Numbered from the stretch's first letter, positions 44,632 through 53,427 are shown. The stretch is 64,000 bases of DNA from PSRJ01 sp963825305 (GCA_963825305.1 CAWGTA010000017.1:62001-126000), one strand, 5' to 3'. Numbers and translations are program-made. Notes: generated by a model not told the origin, from the sequence alone.

Positions 44632-45129
44632 TCACTCCTGCCGGGCTGCTGCATGCTCGGTTTGCCCGCGGAGCAACTCCAGCACGTGCGGCACCAATTC
44701 TACGATAGCATCGAGAGACTCAACCGCGCCCTTCGGTGAGCCCGGAAGATTCACAATCAACACCCGTCCGCGTGTCCCTGCCACCGCGCGGGAAAGCACG
44801 GCCAGCGGCGTGGACTGGCGCCCCTTGGCGCGCATCAGTTCGGGCAGGCCGGGAATCTCGCGGTCAATCACCGTTCGCGTGGCCTCGGGTGTGACATCGC
44901 GCAGCGCGATGCCCGTGCCACCGGTCGTAAAAATTGCGGCAAGCTGGCCGCCATCCGCTAACGTGGCCAGGCGCTCGGCGATCTCGTCCGCCTCATCGGG
45001 CAGCACTTCCATTACGGTGATGCTCCAGCCCAGTTGTTCCAGCCGTTCCCTTACCGCCGGGCCGGAGCGATCGGCGCGCGTGCCCGCACTAGCGGAATCG
45101 CTGATCGTTAAAACCGCTGCGTGGATCAT
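44632..45129 (-). CDS. mog: Molybdopterin adenylyltransferase (Mog/MoaB family)
   Basis: 165-residue cytoplasmic enzyme that adenylylates molybdopterin before metal insertion. Family motifs: AVLTISDSASAGTRADRSGP at the N-terminus, FTTGGTGIALRDVTPEAT for the pterin/nucleotide site, and VNLPGSPKGAVESLDAI. MoaB and Mog are close homologues, so the symbol is tentative; some MoaB forms are inactive. Its ATG overlaps the moaC stop by four bases and the VWA gene begins two bases after its own stop. Confidence 0.9.
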   Translation of the reverse strand: MIHAAVLTISDSASAGTRADRSGPAVRERLEQLGWSITVMEVLPDEADEIAERLATLADGGQLAAIFTTGGTGIALRDVTPEATRTVIDREIPGLPELMRAKGRQSTPLAVLSRAVAGTRGRVLIVNLPGSPKGAVESLDAIVELVPHVLELLRGQTEHAAARQE

Positions 45130-45602
45130 TGAGAGCCCTTACGGCGGAAGTCTCCGCTCTTCCCGCCAGTCTTTTCCAGCAGATAAAGGTCTTGGATTTC
45201 GATGGCTTTGTCCAGCGCCTTCGTCATGTCGTATACCGTGAGTGCGGCCACCGAGGCAGCGGTCATCGCTTCCATTTCGACGCCTGTAGCCCCGGTAGTG
45301 GTTGCACTGGAAACGATACGCACGCCCTTTTTTTCCAGCGTCACATCGACATCTGCGTGCGAAAGCATCAGCGGGTGGCACAGCGGGATCAGTTCCGCCG
45401 TGCGCTTGGCGGCCGCGATACCCGCAATGCGCGCGATTTCCAGCGGATTGCCTTTGGGATTCTGAGGCAGCTTCTTCAGGACCGCGGGCGCGATGTGCAC
45501 GAAGGCATGCGCGCGCGCCGTGCGCAGGGTTTCATGCTTGCCGCTGACATCCACCATGCGCGGGCTTCCGGCCCGATCGTAGTGCGAAAGTTTCTTCTTC
45601 AT
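45126..45602 (-). CDS. moaC: Cyclic pyranopterin monophosphate synthase MoaC
   Basis: 158-residue enzyme that makes cyclic pyranopterin monophosphate from the MoaA product in molybdenum cofactor synthesis. MVDVSGKHETLRTARA, IAGIAAAKRTAELIPLCHPLMLS and VEMEAMTAASVAALTVYDM are conserved blocks; the LCHPL histidine and the KALDKAIEI lysines belong to the active site. It overlaps moeA upstream and mog downstream by four bases each. No moaA lies in this window, so the pathway is only partly encoded here. Confidence 0.97.
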   Translation of the reverse strand: MKKKLSHYDRAGSPRMVDVSGKHETLRTARAHAFVHIAPAVLKKLPQNPKGNPLEIARIAGIAAAKRTAELIPLCHPLMLSHADVDVTLEKKGVRIVSSATTTGATGVEMEAMTAASVAALTVYDMTKALDKAIEIQDLYLLEKTGGKSGDFRRKGSQ

Positions 45603-46792
45603 TTAAGCAACACGCGGATGAATTCGCCGCTCAGGTACTCGGCGCAATCTGCTTCGGCCACCAGGTAGGCGTTGGCGCGTGTCAGCGCGGGGACGTCGCC
45701 CGAACCATGCCAGGTGACCGGCGTGACTTCTGTTCCGTCCGCGCTCAACCGCGCCGGCAGGAAGCGCGTCAGGCCGGTTTTGTGACGAAAGTCGGCGGTG
45801 AGCCGCGCAAAAGGCATTTGCAGCGACGCCTCCTCCTGTCCTCCCAGCAGCTCCACGGCGGCGCGGGCGAAGACTTCGAACGTCACCATAGTGGACGCGG
45901 GGTTCCCCGGCAGCCCGAAGAAAAACTTCCCGCGCGCGTGTCCGAATACCAGGGGCTGGCCCGGTTGGATGAGTACCCGGTCGAAATAGAATTCGCCGCC
46001 CAGCTCGGAGAGGACTTGCTCCACAACGTCGTACTTGCCCGCCGAAACGCCGCCCGAGAGCAGCAGCAGATCGTCCCGCAGGCCCTCTAAGACAATCTCC
46101 CGGGTGTGCTGCGGATTATCGCGCGCCACCGCCAGCATGACGGCCACGCCGCCGGCGCGTTCCACCTGGGCGGCCAGCGAGTAGATGTTGGAATTGCGGA
46201 TTTGGAATTCCTTCGGCGATTCGTTCACCTCCACGATCTCGTCACCGGTGGCGATCAGGGCGACGCGCGGCCGCTGGTACACCGTGATGCCTTCGTGGCC
46301 GAATGTGGCCAGCATGGCGACGTCAGTGTAATCCAGCCGCTTGCCGCGGTGAAGTACGATCTGGTGCGCGGACGCTTCGCAGCCTTGCGGATTAATATTC
46401 TGGCGCGGTTCCGCGGCGCGGCCGATGACCACCTGTCCATTGTTGCGGTGCGTGTGCTCGATCATCACCACCGCATCCGCACCCGCGGGCACCGGCGCTC
46501 CGGTCATGATCTCCACGGCTTGGCCGGGCCCCACTTCGCCATCGAAGCGGTCGCCGGCCCGCACCTCGCCCACAATGTCCAACTCTCCGGGAAGATCGGC
46601 TGCACGTACGGCATATCCGTCGCGCACCGAGCGCGAAACCGCCGGGGTATCGCGGTCTGCCGCTACATCTTCCGCCAGCACGCGTCCGGCTGCCACGGAC
46701 AGATGCACTTTCTCGATGGCGGGAAGGCGGCGCGCCTTGCGCACATGGGAAAGTACGCTTTCGCGCGCTTCGGAAAACGTGAGCGTCGGCAC
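45599..46792 (-). CDS. moeA: Molybdopterin molybdenumtransferase MoeA
   Basis: 397-residue enzyme inserting molybdate into adenylylated molybdopterin. AEDVAADRDTPAVSRSVRDGYAVRAAD, PVPAGADAVVMIE, VALIATGDEIVE, LLLSGGVSAGKYDVVEQVL and FGLPGNPASTMVTFEVFARP-like segments are all present, giving the four-domain MoeA layout. First gene of the overlapping moeA-moaC-mog-VWA unit. A family B repeat lies between it and the divergent M16 peptidase genes. Confidence 0.96.
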   Translation of the reverse strand: MPTLTFSEARESVLSHVRKARRLPAIEKVHLSVAAGRVLAEDVAADRDTPAVSRSVRDGYAVRAADLPGELDIVGEVRAGDRFDGEVGPGQAVEIMTGAPVPAGADAVVMIEHTHRNNGQVVIGRAAEPRQNINPQGCEASAHQIVLHRGKRLDYTDVAMLATFGHEGITVYQRPRVALIATGDEIVEVNESPKEFQIRNSNIYSLAAQVERAGGVAVMLAVARDNPQHTREIVLEGLRDDLLLLSGGVSAGKYDVVEQVLSELGGEFYFDRVLIQPGQPLVFGHARGKFFFGLPGNPASTMVTFEVFARAAVELLGGQEEASLQMPFARLTADFRHKTGLTRFLPARLSADGTEVTPVTWHGSGDVPALTRANAYLVAEADCAEYLSGEFIRVLLK

Positions 46793-46823
46793 AACGCTAT
46801 TCTACCGCCCGGTGGGGCAAGTA

Positions 46824-46892
46824 CACCGGCGGCAAGGACCGCCGGCGTTACGTGCTGCTTGCCGTAACGCTGGCGGTCTTTGCCGCCGGCAC
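46824..46892. repeat. Family B palindromic repeat, copy 2
   Basis: Left arm CACCGGCGGCAAGGACCGCC... (46824-46852) and right arm ...GGCGGTCTTTGCCGCCGG (46863-46892) with a loop of about 10 bases. It lies between divergent genes, so it is not simply a terminator. Confidence 0.85.
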
Positions 46893-46911
46893 CTCCCCTA
46901 CAATAAAAGAA

Positions 46912-48249
46912 ATGCTGTCAAAACTACTCGTAGCGCTTTCCTTCGCGGCGATGCTCTTCGCTGCGGATGCCCCTCAGAAGGTTTTCCCGTACCCTTACAC
47001 GCAGGAGGATTTGCCCAACGGCCTGCGGCTGGTCACGGTTCCCACCGACTATCCCAACATCGTGGCCACCTACATCGTCGTCCAGACCGGTTCACGCAAC
47101 GAAGTGGAAGCCGGTCACACCGGGTTCGCCCACCTGTTCGAGCATCTGATGTTCCGCGGCACTGAGAAGTATCCGCCTGCGAAATATGAAGAGATGCTTA
47201 AACAGATCGGCGCGTCGTCGAATGCCTTCACCACCGACGATTTCACCTGCTACCATACGACGTTTTCCAAGGAAGATATTGAGACCGTGCTGGCCATGGA
47301 GTCGGACCGCTTTCGCACGCTGAAGTTTGCCGAGCCCGAGTTCAAAACGGAGACTCTGGCCGTGCTGGGGGAATACAACAAGAACAGCACCACCCCCGAG
47401 CGCAAACTCAACGAAGTGATCCAGGACACGGCCTTTGACCGGCACACCTACAAGCACACCACCATGGGATTCCTGAAAGACATTCAGGACATGCCCAATC
47501 AGTACGAGTACAGCCTGCGCTTCTTCGACCGCTTCTACCGTCCCGAGTACACCACCATCATCGTGGTCGGCGACGTGAAGGCGAAGGCCGTGCGCGAGCT
47601 GGTGGACAAATACTGGGGCGAGTGGAAGCACGGAAACTATCAGCCCGACATCCCGCGCGAGCCCGTGCAGGACTCGCCCCGAACCGGTCATGTGGATTGG
47701 CCCGCCTCCACGCTGCCTATCGTGACCATCTCCTACAAGGTTCCCGGTTATAACGATGCCGCCAAGGACACCGCCGCGCTCGAAGCCCTCTCGTTCCTGG
47801 CATTCTCCCCGACCTCGGACCTGTATCAGAAGCTGGTAATCCAGGAGCAGAAGGTGGACCAGCTTTTCGCCGACAATCCTTTCAACGTGGATCCCACCTT
47901 GTTCGGCATCGAGGCCCGTGTGAAGAAAGCCGCTGATATGGAGTATGTCCGCGACCAGATCCTGGAGGCCGTAAAGACACTGCGCAACACGCCGGTGGAC
48001 GCGGCGCGGTTGGATGCCGTAAGAAAGCATCTGCGCTACCAAATGGCGCTGCGCCTGGACAACAGCGACACCGTCGCCAACGTTCTGGCGCGCTACGTGG
48101 CGTTGCGGCGCTCGCCGGAAACCATCGACAAGTTCTATGCGCAGCTCGCGCAACTCACGCCCGCCGACATACAGCAAGCCGCGGCGAAATACCTGATCGA
48201 AAACGGCAGGACCATTGTGACCCTCACCGGAACCGGGGGTGCCAAATGA
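46912..48249 (+). CDS. M16 family zinc metallopeptidase, catalytic subunit
   Basis: 445-residue secreted pitrilysin-type peptidase with a signal peptide (MLSKLLVALSFAAMLFAA). The inverted zinc motif HxxEH is His74-Leu-Phe-Glu77-His78 and the third ligand is Glu154 in GEYNKN, exactly 76 residues on. The second half is the inactive structural M16 domain. Its partner is encoded next, overlapping by four bases, giving the two-subunit M16 arrangement common in Bacteroidota and Acidobacteriota. The start at 46912 avoids an in-frame extension through the palindromic repeat; no clear ribosome site. Confidence 0.92.
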   Translation: MLSKLLVALSFAAMLFAADAPQKVFPYPYTQEDLPNGLRLVTVPTDYPNIVATYIVVQTGSRNEVEAGHTGFAHLFEHLMFRGTEKYPPAKYEEMLKQIGASSNAFTTDDFTCYHTTFSKEDIETVLAMESDRFRTLKFAEPEFKTETLAVLGEYNKNSTTPERKLNEVIQDTAFDRHTYKHTTMGFLKDIQDMPNQYEYSLRFFDRFYRPEYTTIIVVGDVKAKAVRELVDKYWGEWKHGNYQPDIPREPVQDSPRTGHVDWPASTLPIVTISYKVPGYNDAAKDTAALEALSFLAFSPTSDLYQKLVIQEQKVDQLFADNPFNVDPTLFGIEARVKKAADMEYVRDQILEAVKTLRNTPVDAARLDAVRKHLRYQMALRLDNSDTVANVLARYVALRRSPETIDKFYAQLAQLTPADIQQAAAKYLIENGRTIVTLTGTGGAK

Positions 48250-48268
48250 AGCCGTGCCAAATGAAGCC
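48239..48268 (+). repeat. Perfect 15-base tandem duplication at the M16 gene junction
   Basis: GTGCCAAATGAAGCC occurs twice in a row (48239-48253, 48254-48268). Each copy contains an ATG in the frame of the downstream gene, at 48246 and 48261, so the duplication adds five residues or provides a second start. Confidence 0.9.
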
Positions 48269-49730
48269 GCTCGCGGGCTTGCTCTTGATTGCCGCCGCCG
48301 CTAGCGCGGACATGCGCGTGGTGGCGCTGCCCAGCAAATCGCCCCTGGTGACGCTGCGGGTCGTCTTCACCGCGGGTTCGGCCGCCGACCCCTTGGACAA
48401 ACCGGGAGAGGCTTACCTCACCGCCATGATGTTGGCCCGCGGCGGCACCAGGGTGCTCACCTATCGCCAGGTGGTGGAGGCGATGTTTCCCATGGCCACC
48501 GCCGTGAACGCCCAGGTGGACAAAGAAATGGTCACTTTCTCGGGCGCTACCCACACCGACAATTTGGAGGCGTACTACAAACTGCTGCGCGGGATGCTGC
48601 TCGAGCCCGGCTGGCGTGCCGAAGATTTCCAGCGCCTGAGGGACGATGCCATCAATACGCTGCGCGTGAACCTGCGCGCCAACAACGACGAGGAGCTCGG
48701 GAAGGAAGTCCTCGAACAGAACGTCTTTCAGGGCACGCCATACGAGCGTTACGCGGCCGGCACGGTTTCCTCTCTCCAGAAGATGACCCTGGAAGACCTG
48801 CAGCATTTCTATCACGCGCACTACAGCCAGGCGAATTTGATCCTGGGTATCGCCGGGGGCTACACGCCGGCGTTTCTTGAGAGGGTGAAAAAGGATTTTC
48901 ACACCCTGCCGGAGGGCGCCGGGTTTCGGCCGCGCGAAAACCCGTTGTCCGCGATTCAGCGGAACCGCGCCTTGATCGTCGATAAGGACACTCGCTCCGT
49001 AGCCTTTTCCATCGGCTATCCGACGCTGGCCACGCGCGCCAGCCCCGACTATGCCGCGCTGCTGGTGGCCAGCTCTTATCTCGGCCAGCATCGTTCCAGC
49101 AACGGCAGGCTCTACGACCGCATGCGGGAAAAGCGCGGCCTCAATTACGGCGACTATGCCTATATCGAATACTTCCCCCGCGGCATGTTTCAGTTCGAGC
49201 CCAGCCCCAACCTGGCGCGCCACTTCCAGACATTCCAGATCTGGATCCGCCCCGTGGAGCCGCCTACCGCGAAGTTCGCGCTCCGCCTGGCCCTCTATGA
49301 GCTCGACAAACTGCATCGCGAAGGCATCTCCGAGGAGGCGTTCGAGCGCACGCGCGACTTTCTGAGCAAGTACGTCAATATCCTGACCAGCACCAAGACC
49401 GCGGAGCTCGGTTACGCCATCGATAGCGTGTATTACGGAATTCCCAACTACAACCAATACCTGAAGACACGGTTGGCCAAGCTGACGCGCGACGACGTGA
49501 ATCGCGCCATCAAACGCTATATGCGGCCGGACCGGCTGGTGATTGTCGCGGTAGCGAAGAACGGCGAGGATCTGAAGAAGCAACTGACCAGCGACGAGCC
49601 GTCTTCCATGACGTACAACTCGCCCAAGCCCGCGGAGATTGTGGAAGAGGACAAGGTCGTCGAGAAGTTTCCCTTGCACCTGGCTGCCGAAGACGTGCGC
49701 GTGTTACCGGTAGATCAGGTATTTGAGTAG
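48246..49730 (+). CDS. M16 family peptidase-like protein, non-catalytic subunit
   Basis: 494-residue secreted partner of the upstream M16 peptidase. It has the M16 fold (VTLRVVFTAGSAADPLDKPGEAYLTAMMLARGGT) but the HxxEH motif is replaced (GEAYLTAMM), so it has no zinc site. The R/Y pair of non-catalytic subunits is recognisable near KRGLNYGDYAY. Signal peptide follows either ATG 48246 or ATG 48261, both within a 15-base duplication. Unusual C-terminal tail of about 40 residues (EIVEEDKVVEKFPLHL) may bind the catalytic subunit. Overlap of four bases indicates coupled translation. Confidence 0.9.
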   Translation: MKPCQMKPLAGLLLIAAAASADMRVVALPSKSPLVTLRVVFTAGSAADPLDKPGEAYLTAMMLARGGTRVLTYRQVVEAMFPMATAVNAQVDKEMVTFSGATHTDNLEAYYKLLRGMLLEPGWRAEDFQRLRDDAINTLRVNLRANNDEELGKEVLEQNVFQGTPYERYAAGTVSSLQKMTLEDLQHFYHAHYSQANLILGIAGGYTPAFLERVKKDFHTLPEGAGFRPRENPLSAIQRNRALIVDKDTRSVAFSIGYPTLATRASPDYAALLVASSYLGQHRSSNGRLYDRMREKRGLNYGDYAYIEYFPRGMFQFEPSPNLARHFQTFQIWIRPVEPPTAKFALRLALYELDKLHREGISEEAFERTRDFLSKYVNILTSTKTAELGYAIDSVYYGIPNYNQYLKTRLAKLTRDDVNRAIKRYMRPDRLVIVAVAKNGEDLKKQLTSDEPSSMTYNSPKPAEIVEEDKVVEKFPLHLAAEDVRVLPVDQVFE

Positions 49731-49816
49731 GCTACTCAGGAAAAATCCTCTAAAAACTCCTGATGCAAAAGTACTGCGCCAATAGTACAATTCCAGACAA
49801 AGGAACGTAGAAAGGT

Positions 49817-50032
49817 ATGTCAGCGGCCAATCCACAGGGCCCTCCCAACCGCCAATCCCGGGAACGGCTGGAAGAACAGCTGCTGGCTGAAGTGCGGCAG
49901 GCCGAATCCGAGTTCCGGAATGCCCGTCCCGATCAGAAAGAGGCCGTGGCGGAACGCTATCGTCAAGCCTTGCAGCGGTTTAACGACTTGATCCTGGATC
50001 GCAAGCCCCCCGGAACGTCGCGGGAACTGTAG
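49817..50032 (+). CDS. Hypothetical small charged helical protein
   Basis: 71-residue protein predicted to be mostly one long helix or coiled coil: RERLEEQLLAEVRQAESEF and KEAVAERYRQALQRFNDLIL. AGAAAGGT precedes the ATG. It has no named family. It stands alone after the M16 pair, separated by 86 bases that contain a possible -10 (TACAAT, near 49785), and is followed by a hairpin with a T-run. Confidence 0.65.
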   Translation: MSAANPQGPPNRQSRERLEEQLLAEVRQAESEFRNARPDQKEAVAERYRQALQRFNDLILDRKPPGTSREL

Positions 50033-50037
50033 TAGCA

Positions 50038-50065
50038 CAGGCCTCCCGGCCTGGGTCCGGTTTTT
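50038..50065 (+). terminator. Hairpin followed by T-run
   Basis: CAGGCC (50038-50043) pairs with GGCCTG (50048-50053) around TCCC; seven bases later comes TTTTT (50061-50065). It lies between converging stops at 50032 and 50070. The gap between stem and T-run weakens the call. Confidence 0.4.
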
Positions 50066-50069
50066 CTTT

Positions 50070-50516
50070 CTAGTCTTCCGCCACCGACCGCTTCGCCAAT
50101 TCCCCGAACAAGGGCAGCGCGTAGGCTTCGTCATGGGCCGTCTTGACGATCATGAATACCGACATGATCAGCAGGCCCAGCTCAATGAACCCGTGGACGG
50201 GCGCATGCGGAACCATTAGCATCATGGGCCGCACCACCCAACTGTTCAACAGCCACGCGACGAAAAGATAGAGTCCTTGAAAGGCGTGGAAGCGCACTGT
50301 GCGGTCCTGGCGGAACCGCTGCGACGCTAGCACGATGATCGAAGCGATCCACCCCACGCCCGGAATGTAGCAGCAGATAGATGCAGTGCGGGGCGTGATG
50401 TGCGAGAAGGCGTCTTCCGCCGGATGAACGAAGTCCATCGGCTGGCGCCCTCCGCAGCGCGCGCAGTACACATCCCGGTCGCCCACCTGGTTTCCGCATT
50501 GGCTGCAAAAAGGCAT
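50070..50516 (-). CDS. Zinc-ribbon membrane protein (DUF4870-like)
   Basis: 148 residues. An N-terminal zinc ribbon has Cys4-x2-Cys7 and Cys18-x2-Cys21 (MPFCSQCGNQV, YCARCGG). Three membrane helices follow (ICCYIPGVGWIASIIVLAS, AFQGLYLFVAWLLNSWVV, ELGLLIMSVFMIV) in a pattern like DUF4870/Tic20-type small membrane proteins: the RTVRFHAFQGLYL motif is the shared mark. Function unknown. It is convergent with the small helical protein and divergent from the metallo-beta-lactamase fold gene. Confidence 0.78.
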   Translation of the reverse strand: MPFCSQCGNQVGDRDVYCARCGGRQPMDFVHPAEDAFSHITPRTASICCYIPGVGWIASIIVLASQRFRQDRTVRFHAFQGLYLFVAWLLNSWVVRPMMLMVPHAPVHGFIELGLLIMSVFMIVKTAHDEAYALPLFGELAKRSVAED

Positions 50517-50588
50517 CTATTCATACATACGGTATTCCGGCCCAGGCAGTTCACGCAACCAAAAACATGACGTGTTACGATCGTCGCC

Positions 50589-51596
50589 ATGGGCCCGCTC
50601 ACTCGCTGCCTACTGCTGCTGGCCTGCGCCACCGCCTTGCCGGCTGCCAAAAACCTTGAGGTTTATTTCATCGACGTGGAAGGCGGCCAATCCACACTGT
50701 TCGTCTCGCCTTCCGGGGAAACCATGCTCATGGATACCGGGTACGGCGGCTTCAACGGCCGCGATCCCGGCCGCATCCTGGCCGCCGCCAAAGCCGCGGG
50801 TGTTAAGAAAATCGACTACCTGGTGATCAGCCATTACCACGAAGACCATGTGGGCGGCCTTCCGTACGTGTCCGAAAAGCTGCCCATCCGCAATTTCGTG
50901 GATCACGGGCCCAATACCGAAGACGATAAGGACTCAAAGGTTCGCTTTAATATGTACCTCGCATATAGCGGGAAAGGCACGCGTATTGCTATTAAGCCCG
51001 GCGACACAATTCCCGTCAAAGGCCTCGATGTGAAGGTCCTGGCGGGTGCGGGCGCGACGTTGGCAGCGCCGCTTCCGGGTGCCGGCCAGCCCAATCCGGA
51101 ATGCACCGCCTACCAGCCCGACCCGGACGAAAAGGGCGGCGAGAACCAGCAATCGCTTGGTCTACTGATCACCTTCGGCAGTTTTCGGATTCTCGACCTG
51201 GGCGACCTCACCAGCAGCCGGGAACACGACCTGGTTTGTCCCGCCAACAAGATCGGAACGGTGGACGTGGTGGTCGCCTCGCACCACATGGGAGCCGCCG
51301 CCAACACACCCCAGCTCATCCACAGCATCCATGCCAAGGTGGCCATCAGCGACAACGGTCCACGCAAGGGCGGCAAGCCGGCTGCCTGGCAGACCCTGCA
51401 CGACACCCCCGGGCTCGCCGACATCTGGCAACTGCACTACGCCATCGAGGCGGGCAAGGACCACAATTCCGCGGACACGTTCCTGGCTAATGTGGACGAG
51501 ATTTGCGAAGGCAAATGGCTGCGGCTGACAGCGGAGAAAGACGGCTCATTCAGGGTGTTCAACAGTCGCAACAAGTTCGAAAAGAGTTATCAGTAA
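50589..51596 (+). CDS. Metallo-beta-lactamase fold hydrolase (ComEC/Rec2-like)
   Basis: 335-residue secreted protein with a signal peptide (MGPLTRCLLLLACATALPAA). The di-metal motif HYHEDH lies at residues 82-87 (LVISHYHEDHVGGLP), and YFIDVEGGQSTLFVSPSGETMLMDTG is the ComEC-type N-terminal block. RILDLGDLTSSREHDL and VDVVVASHHMG supply the later ligands. Stand-alone secreted members are common in Acidobacteriota; the substrate is unknown and DNA uptake cannot be inferred because the ComEC membrane part is absent. No ribosome site is evident. Confidence 0.87.
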   Translation: MGPLTRCLLLLACATALPAAKNLEVYFIDVEGGQSTLFVSPSGETMLMDTGYGGFNGRDPGRILAAAKAAGVKKIDYLVISHYHEDHVGGLPYVSEKLPIRNFVDHGPNTEDDKDSKVRFNMYLAYSGKGTRIAIKPGDTIPVKGLDVKVLAGAGATLAAPLPGAGQPNPECTAYQPDPDEKGGENQQSLGLLITFGSFRILDLGDLTSSREHDLVCPANKIGTVDVVVASHHMGAAANTPQLIHSIHAKVAISDNGPRKGGKPAAWQTLHDTPGLADIWQLHYAIEAGKDHNSADTFLANVDEICEGKWLRLTAEKDGSFRVFNSRNKFEKSYQ

Positions 51597-51668
51597 TCAG
51601 TTGTCAGTGATCAGCTAGAACTGAAAACTGGCGACTGAAAACTGTTAACTGATATCTGAAAACTGATG
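51594..51668. repeat. TCAG/CTGA-rich low-complexity tract
   Basis: Degenerate units ATCAGTTGTCAGTGATCAG and AACTGAAAACTGG follow one another between converging stops at 51596 and 51671. The plus and minus unit types can pair with each other. It resembles the tract upstream of thiC in composition but is AT-richer. Confidence 0.65.
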
Positions 51669-51670
51669 AC

Positions 51671-53206
51671 TCATTCTCCAAACGCCAGCAGCACATTCCC
51701 CGGCATGCCCATGCGCACGCCCACATAGCCCGACGGAACGAACAGCGTCCCTCCCGCCAACGTGGGGCCGGCCGCGCCGATCGAACCGCCTTTCGCCGCC
51801 ACGCCGTTCACGGTCTTGTACTCCTGGACCGTGTTGTATTCCCAAATCACGCGCCCGTTCGCAGCCGACAAGGCCCGCAGCACTCCATCAAATCCGCCGG
51901 AAAACACCGCGCCCGGAATCGCCGTGAGCGGGCCGTCCTGTCCGGGATGCGTGGCCACGGCCGGTGCCGGCTCCAGGGGTGTGAACCATTTCCGCTCGCC
52001 ATCCCGCAGTTGCACGGCCGCGATCCCCCCGGGGCCCAGCCCGAAGTAAGCGTGCTGCTCATCGGCGGCGCCGCCCCACACGATCTTTCCGCCGAACTCG
52101 GTGGTGTTGCCGACGAGAGCCGTCTTCCACACTACGGCGCCCTGGCGGTCGGGATCGTGCGCCCACACGTTGCCGCTCTTCTGCCCGGCTACCAGAATGG
52201 TGCGTCCATCGGCCAGCTGGGTCAGGATCGGCGACGCCCCAAAATCGTGATCGGGACCGAGGTTCTTCGGGCAGTTTTCAGGAAGCGTTTTGGCCGTGCA
52301 TCCCACCAGCCACGCGTCGTTTTCGGTGTCCTGCTTCGCCCAAAGAATCTTGCCGCTATCGAGATCGAACGCCATGATGGCATCGCTGGTGTTCGCCGCA
52401 GGTTCCGTGAAGGCGTCGCCCGTTCCTACGTAGAGCGCGCGCCGCTTGAGATCGATGGTGGGTGAATTCCAAACTCCCGCGCCGGCGGGCGCCCACCGCG
52501 GCACGCCATCCGAATTCTTCCCGGCAGGTTTGGGTTCTTCCGCGATGGTGTATGTCTTCCAGATCTGTCGTCCCGAAGCCGCATCGAGTGCCACGACACT
52601 GCCTCGAAAGCTGCAGCATTCGTACTTCCGAAGCGCCGCGCCCTCTTCGCCCGAAGCGACCGGAATATACACGCGGCCTTCGACTACCTTGGGCGCGCCC
52701 GTGATCCGCGCCAAAGGGTGGGGATCGACGTGCGACTTCCACACGAGCTCTCCCGTGGCGGCATCCACGGCATACGCATTAGCTTTGAGGTCGCCGAAGA
52801 AAGCGGCATAGCGCGCCGGCCCGCTGCGCTCGATAGTGATGGCGGTGCGCACTCCCGCCTCGGCCTGATAGGACCAGTAGAGGCAGCCGGTGGCGGCATC
52901 GAGCGCGTAGACCGCACCGGTATCGACGCCGATGTACACGCGCCCGCCGGCCACCGACGGCTGACTCAAAACCGACCGCACACCGGGAAATCCGAAAGCC
53001 CATTTCAACTTGAGGCGAGGGATCTGATCGGCCGGCAACTGAGATGCCTTGGCTGGCTGAAAGCGGGAGTTGGAGGCGTCGACGCCCCAGCCGTTCCAGG
53101 CCGGACCGGTGGACGGATCGCCGAAGCGGGCGCCGCTGGGGCATGCGTTGGACTGGGCCAGCAGAGAGCCCGCCAACGCGCTGAGAAGCAGCAGCTTTAC
53201 CAACAT
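51671..53206 (-). CDS. PQQ-like beta-propeller protein (polyvinyl-alcohol dehydrogenase-like)
   Basis: 511-residue secreted propeller with a signal peptide ending LLAQ. Repeated blade motifs VYALDAATGCLYWSYQ, AYAVDAATGELVWKSH, VVALDAASGRQIWKTY and AFDLDSGKILWAKQ are of the PQQ/BamB type. The layout and WGVDASNSRFQPAKA opening resemble polyvinyl-alcohol dehydrogenase, but without the cytochrome c domain those enzymes often carry. Two cysteine pairs (YECCSF, VGCTAK/ENCPKN) are present; the first may be the vicinal disulfide of quinoproteins. Substrate unknown. Confidence 0.83.
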   Translation of the reverse strand: MLVKLLLLSALAGSLLAQSNACPSGARFGDPSTGPAWNGWGVDASNSRFQPAKASQLPADQIPRLKLKWAFGFPGVRSVLSQPSVAGGRVYIGVDTGAVYALDAATGCLYWSYQAEAGVRTAITIERSGPARYAAFFGDLKANAYAVDAATGELVWKSHVDPHPLARITGAPKVVEGRVYIPVASGEEGAALRKYECCSFRGSVVALDAASGRQIWKTYTIAEEPKPAGKNSDGVPRWAPAGAGVWNSPTIDLKRRALYVGTGDAFTEPAANTSDAIMAFDLDSGKILWAKQDTENDAWLVGCTAKTLPENCPKNLGPDHDFGASPILTQLADGRTILVAGQKSGNVWAHDPDRQGAVVWKTALVGNTTEFGGKIVWGGAADEQHAYFGLGPGGIAAVQLRDGERKWFTPLEPAPAVATHPGQDGPLTAIPGAVFSGGFDGVLRALSAANGRVIWEYNTVQEYKTVNGVAAKGGSIGAAGPTLAGGTLFVPSGYVGVRMGMPGNVLLAFGE

Positions 53207-53355
53207 AAAAAGGAGTGTCTGATTGTACCGCGATCACGACACTCCGAAAGAATCGGAAGCCGAATCGCTCTAGAAACTTAGCGTGGAAATGGCAAGTTCC
53301 GCTGGAGGGTTCGGCAGGCTGTGGGTGCATGCTGGAGGCAGGCGGCCGGGCAATG

Positions 53356-53423
53356 TGGGCGAAATGCCCATAAAAGCGGCTTTAAGTCATTTATATTCAG
53401 TAAAGAAACGGGCACTTTGCCCA
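53356..53423 (+). promoter_or_regulatory. Twin GGGC-N5-GCCC palindromes, probable operators
   Basis: TGGGCGAAATGCCCA at 53356-53370 and CGGGCACTTTGCCCA at 53409-53423. Their centres are 53 bases apart, five helical turns, with a possible -10 (TATATT, 53392-53397) between. The second ends 4 bases before the ATG at 53428, where a ribosome site would normally be. This fits autoregulation by the gene product, or a hairpin masking the start. Confidence 0.55.
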
Positions 53424-53427
53424 TCTT

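Noticed and set aside
47092..48177. Minus-strand frame of 361 codons opposite the M16 peptidase
   Set aside because: Antisense shadow; the plus strand has HxxEH and the distal Glu at exact spacing.
48135..49679. Long minus-strand frame of 514 codons opposite the M16 partner gene
   Set aside because: Antisense shadow of a high-GC gene; composition is His/Gln/Val/Gly-rich with no domain, while the plus strand has clear M16 features.
51671..53206. Polyvinyl-alcohol dehydrogenase as a definite function
   Set aside because: Overall layout is similar, but there is no cytochrome domain and no partner hydrolase; only the propeller class can be supported.
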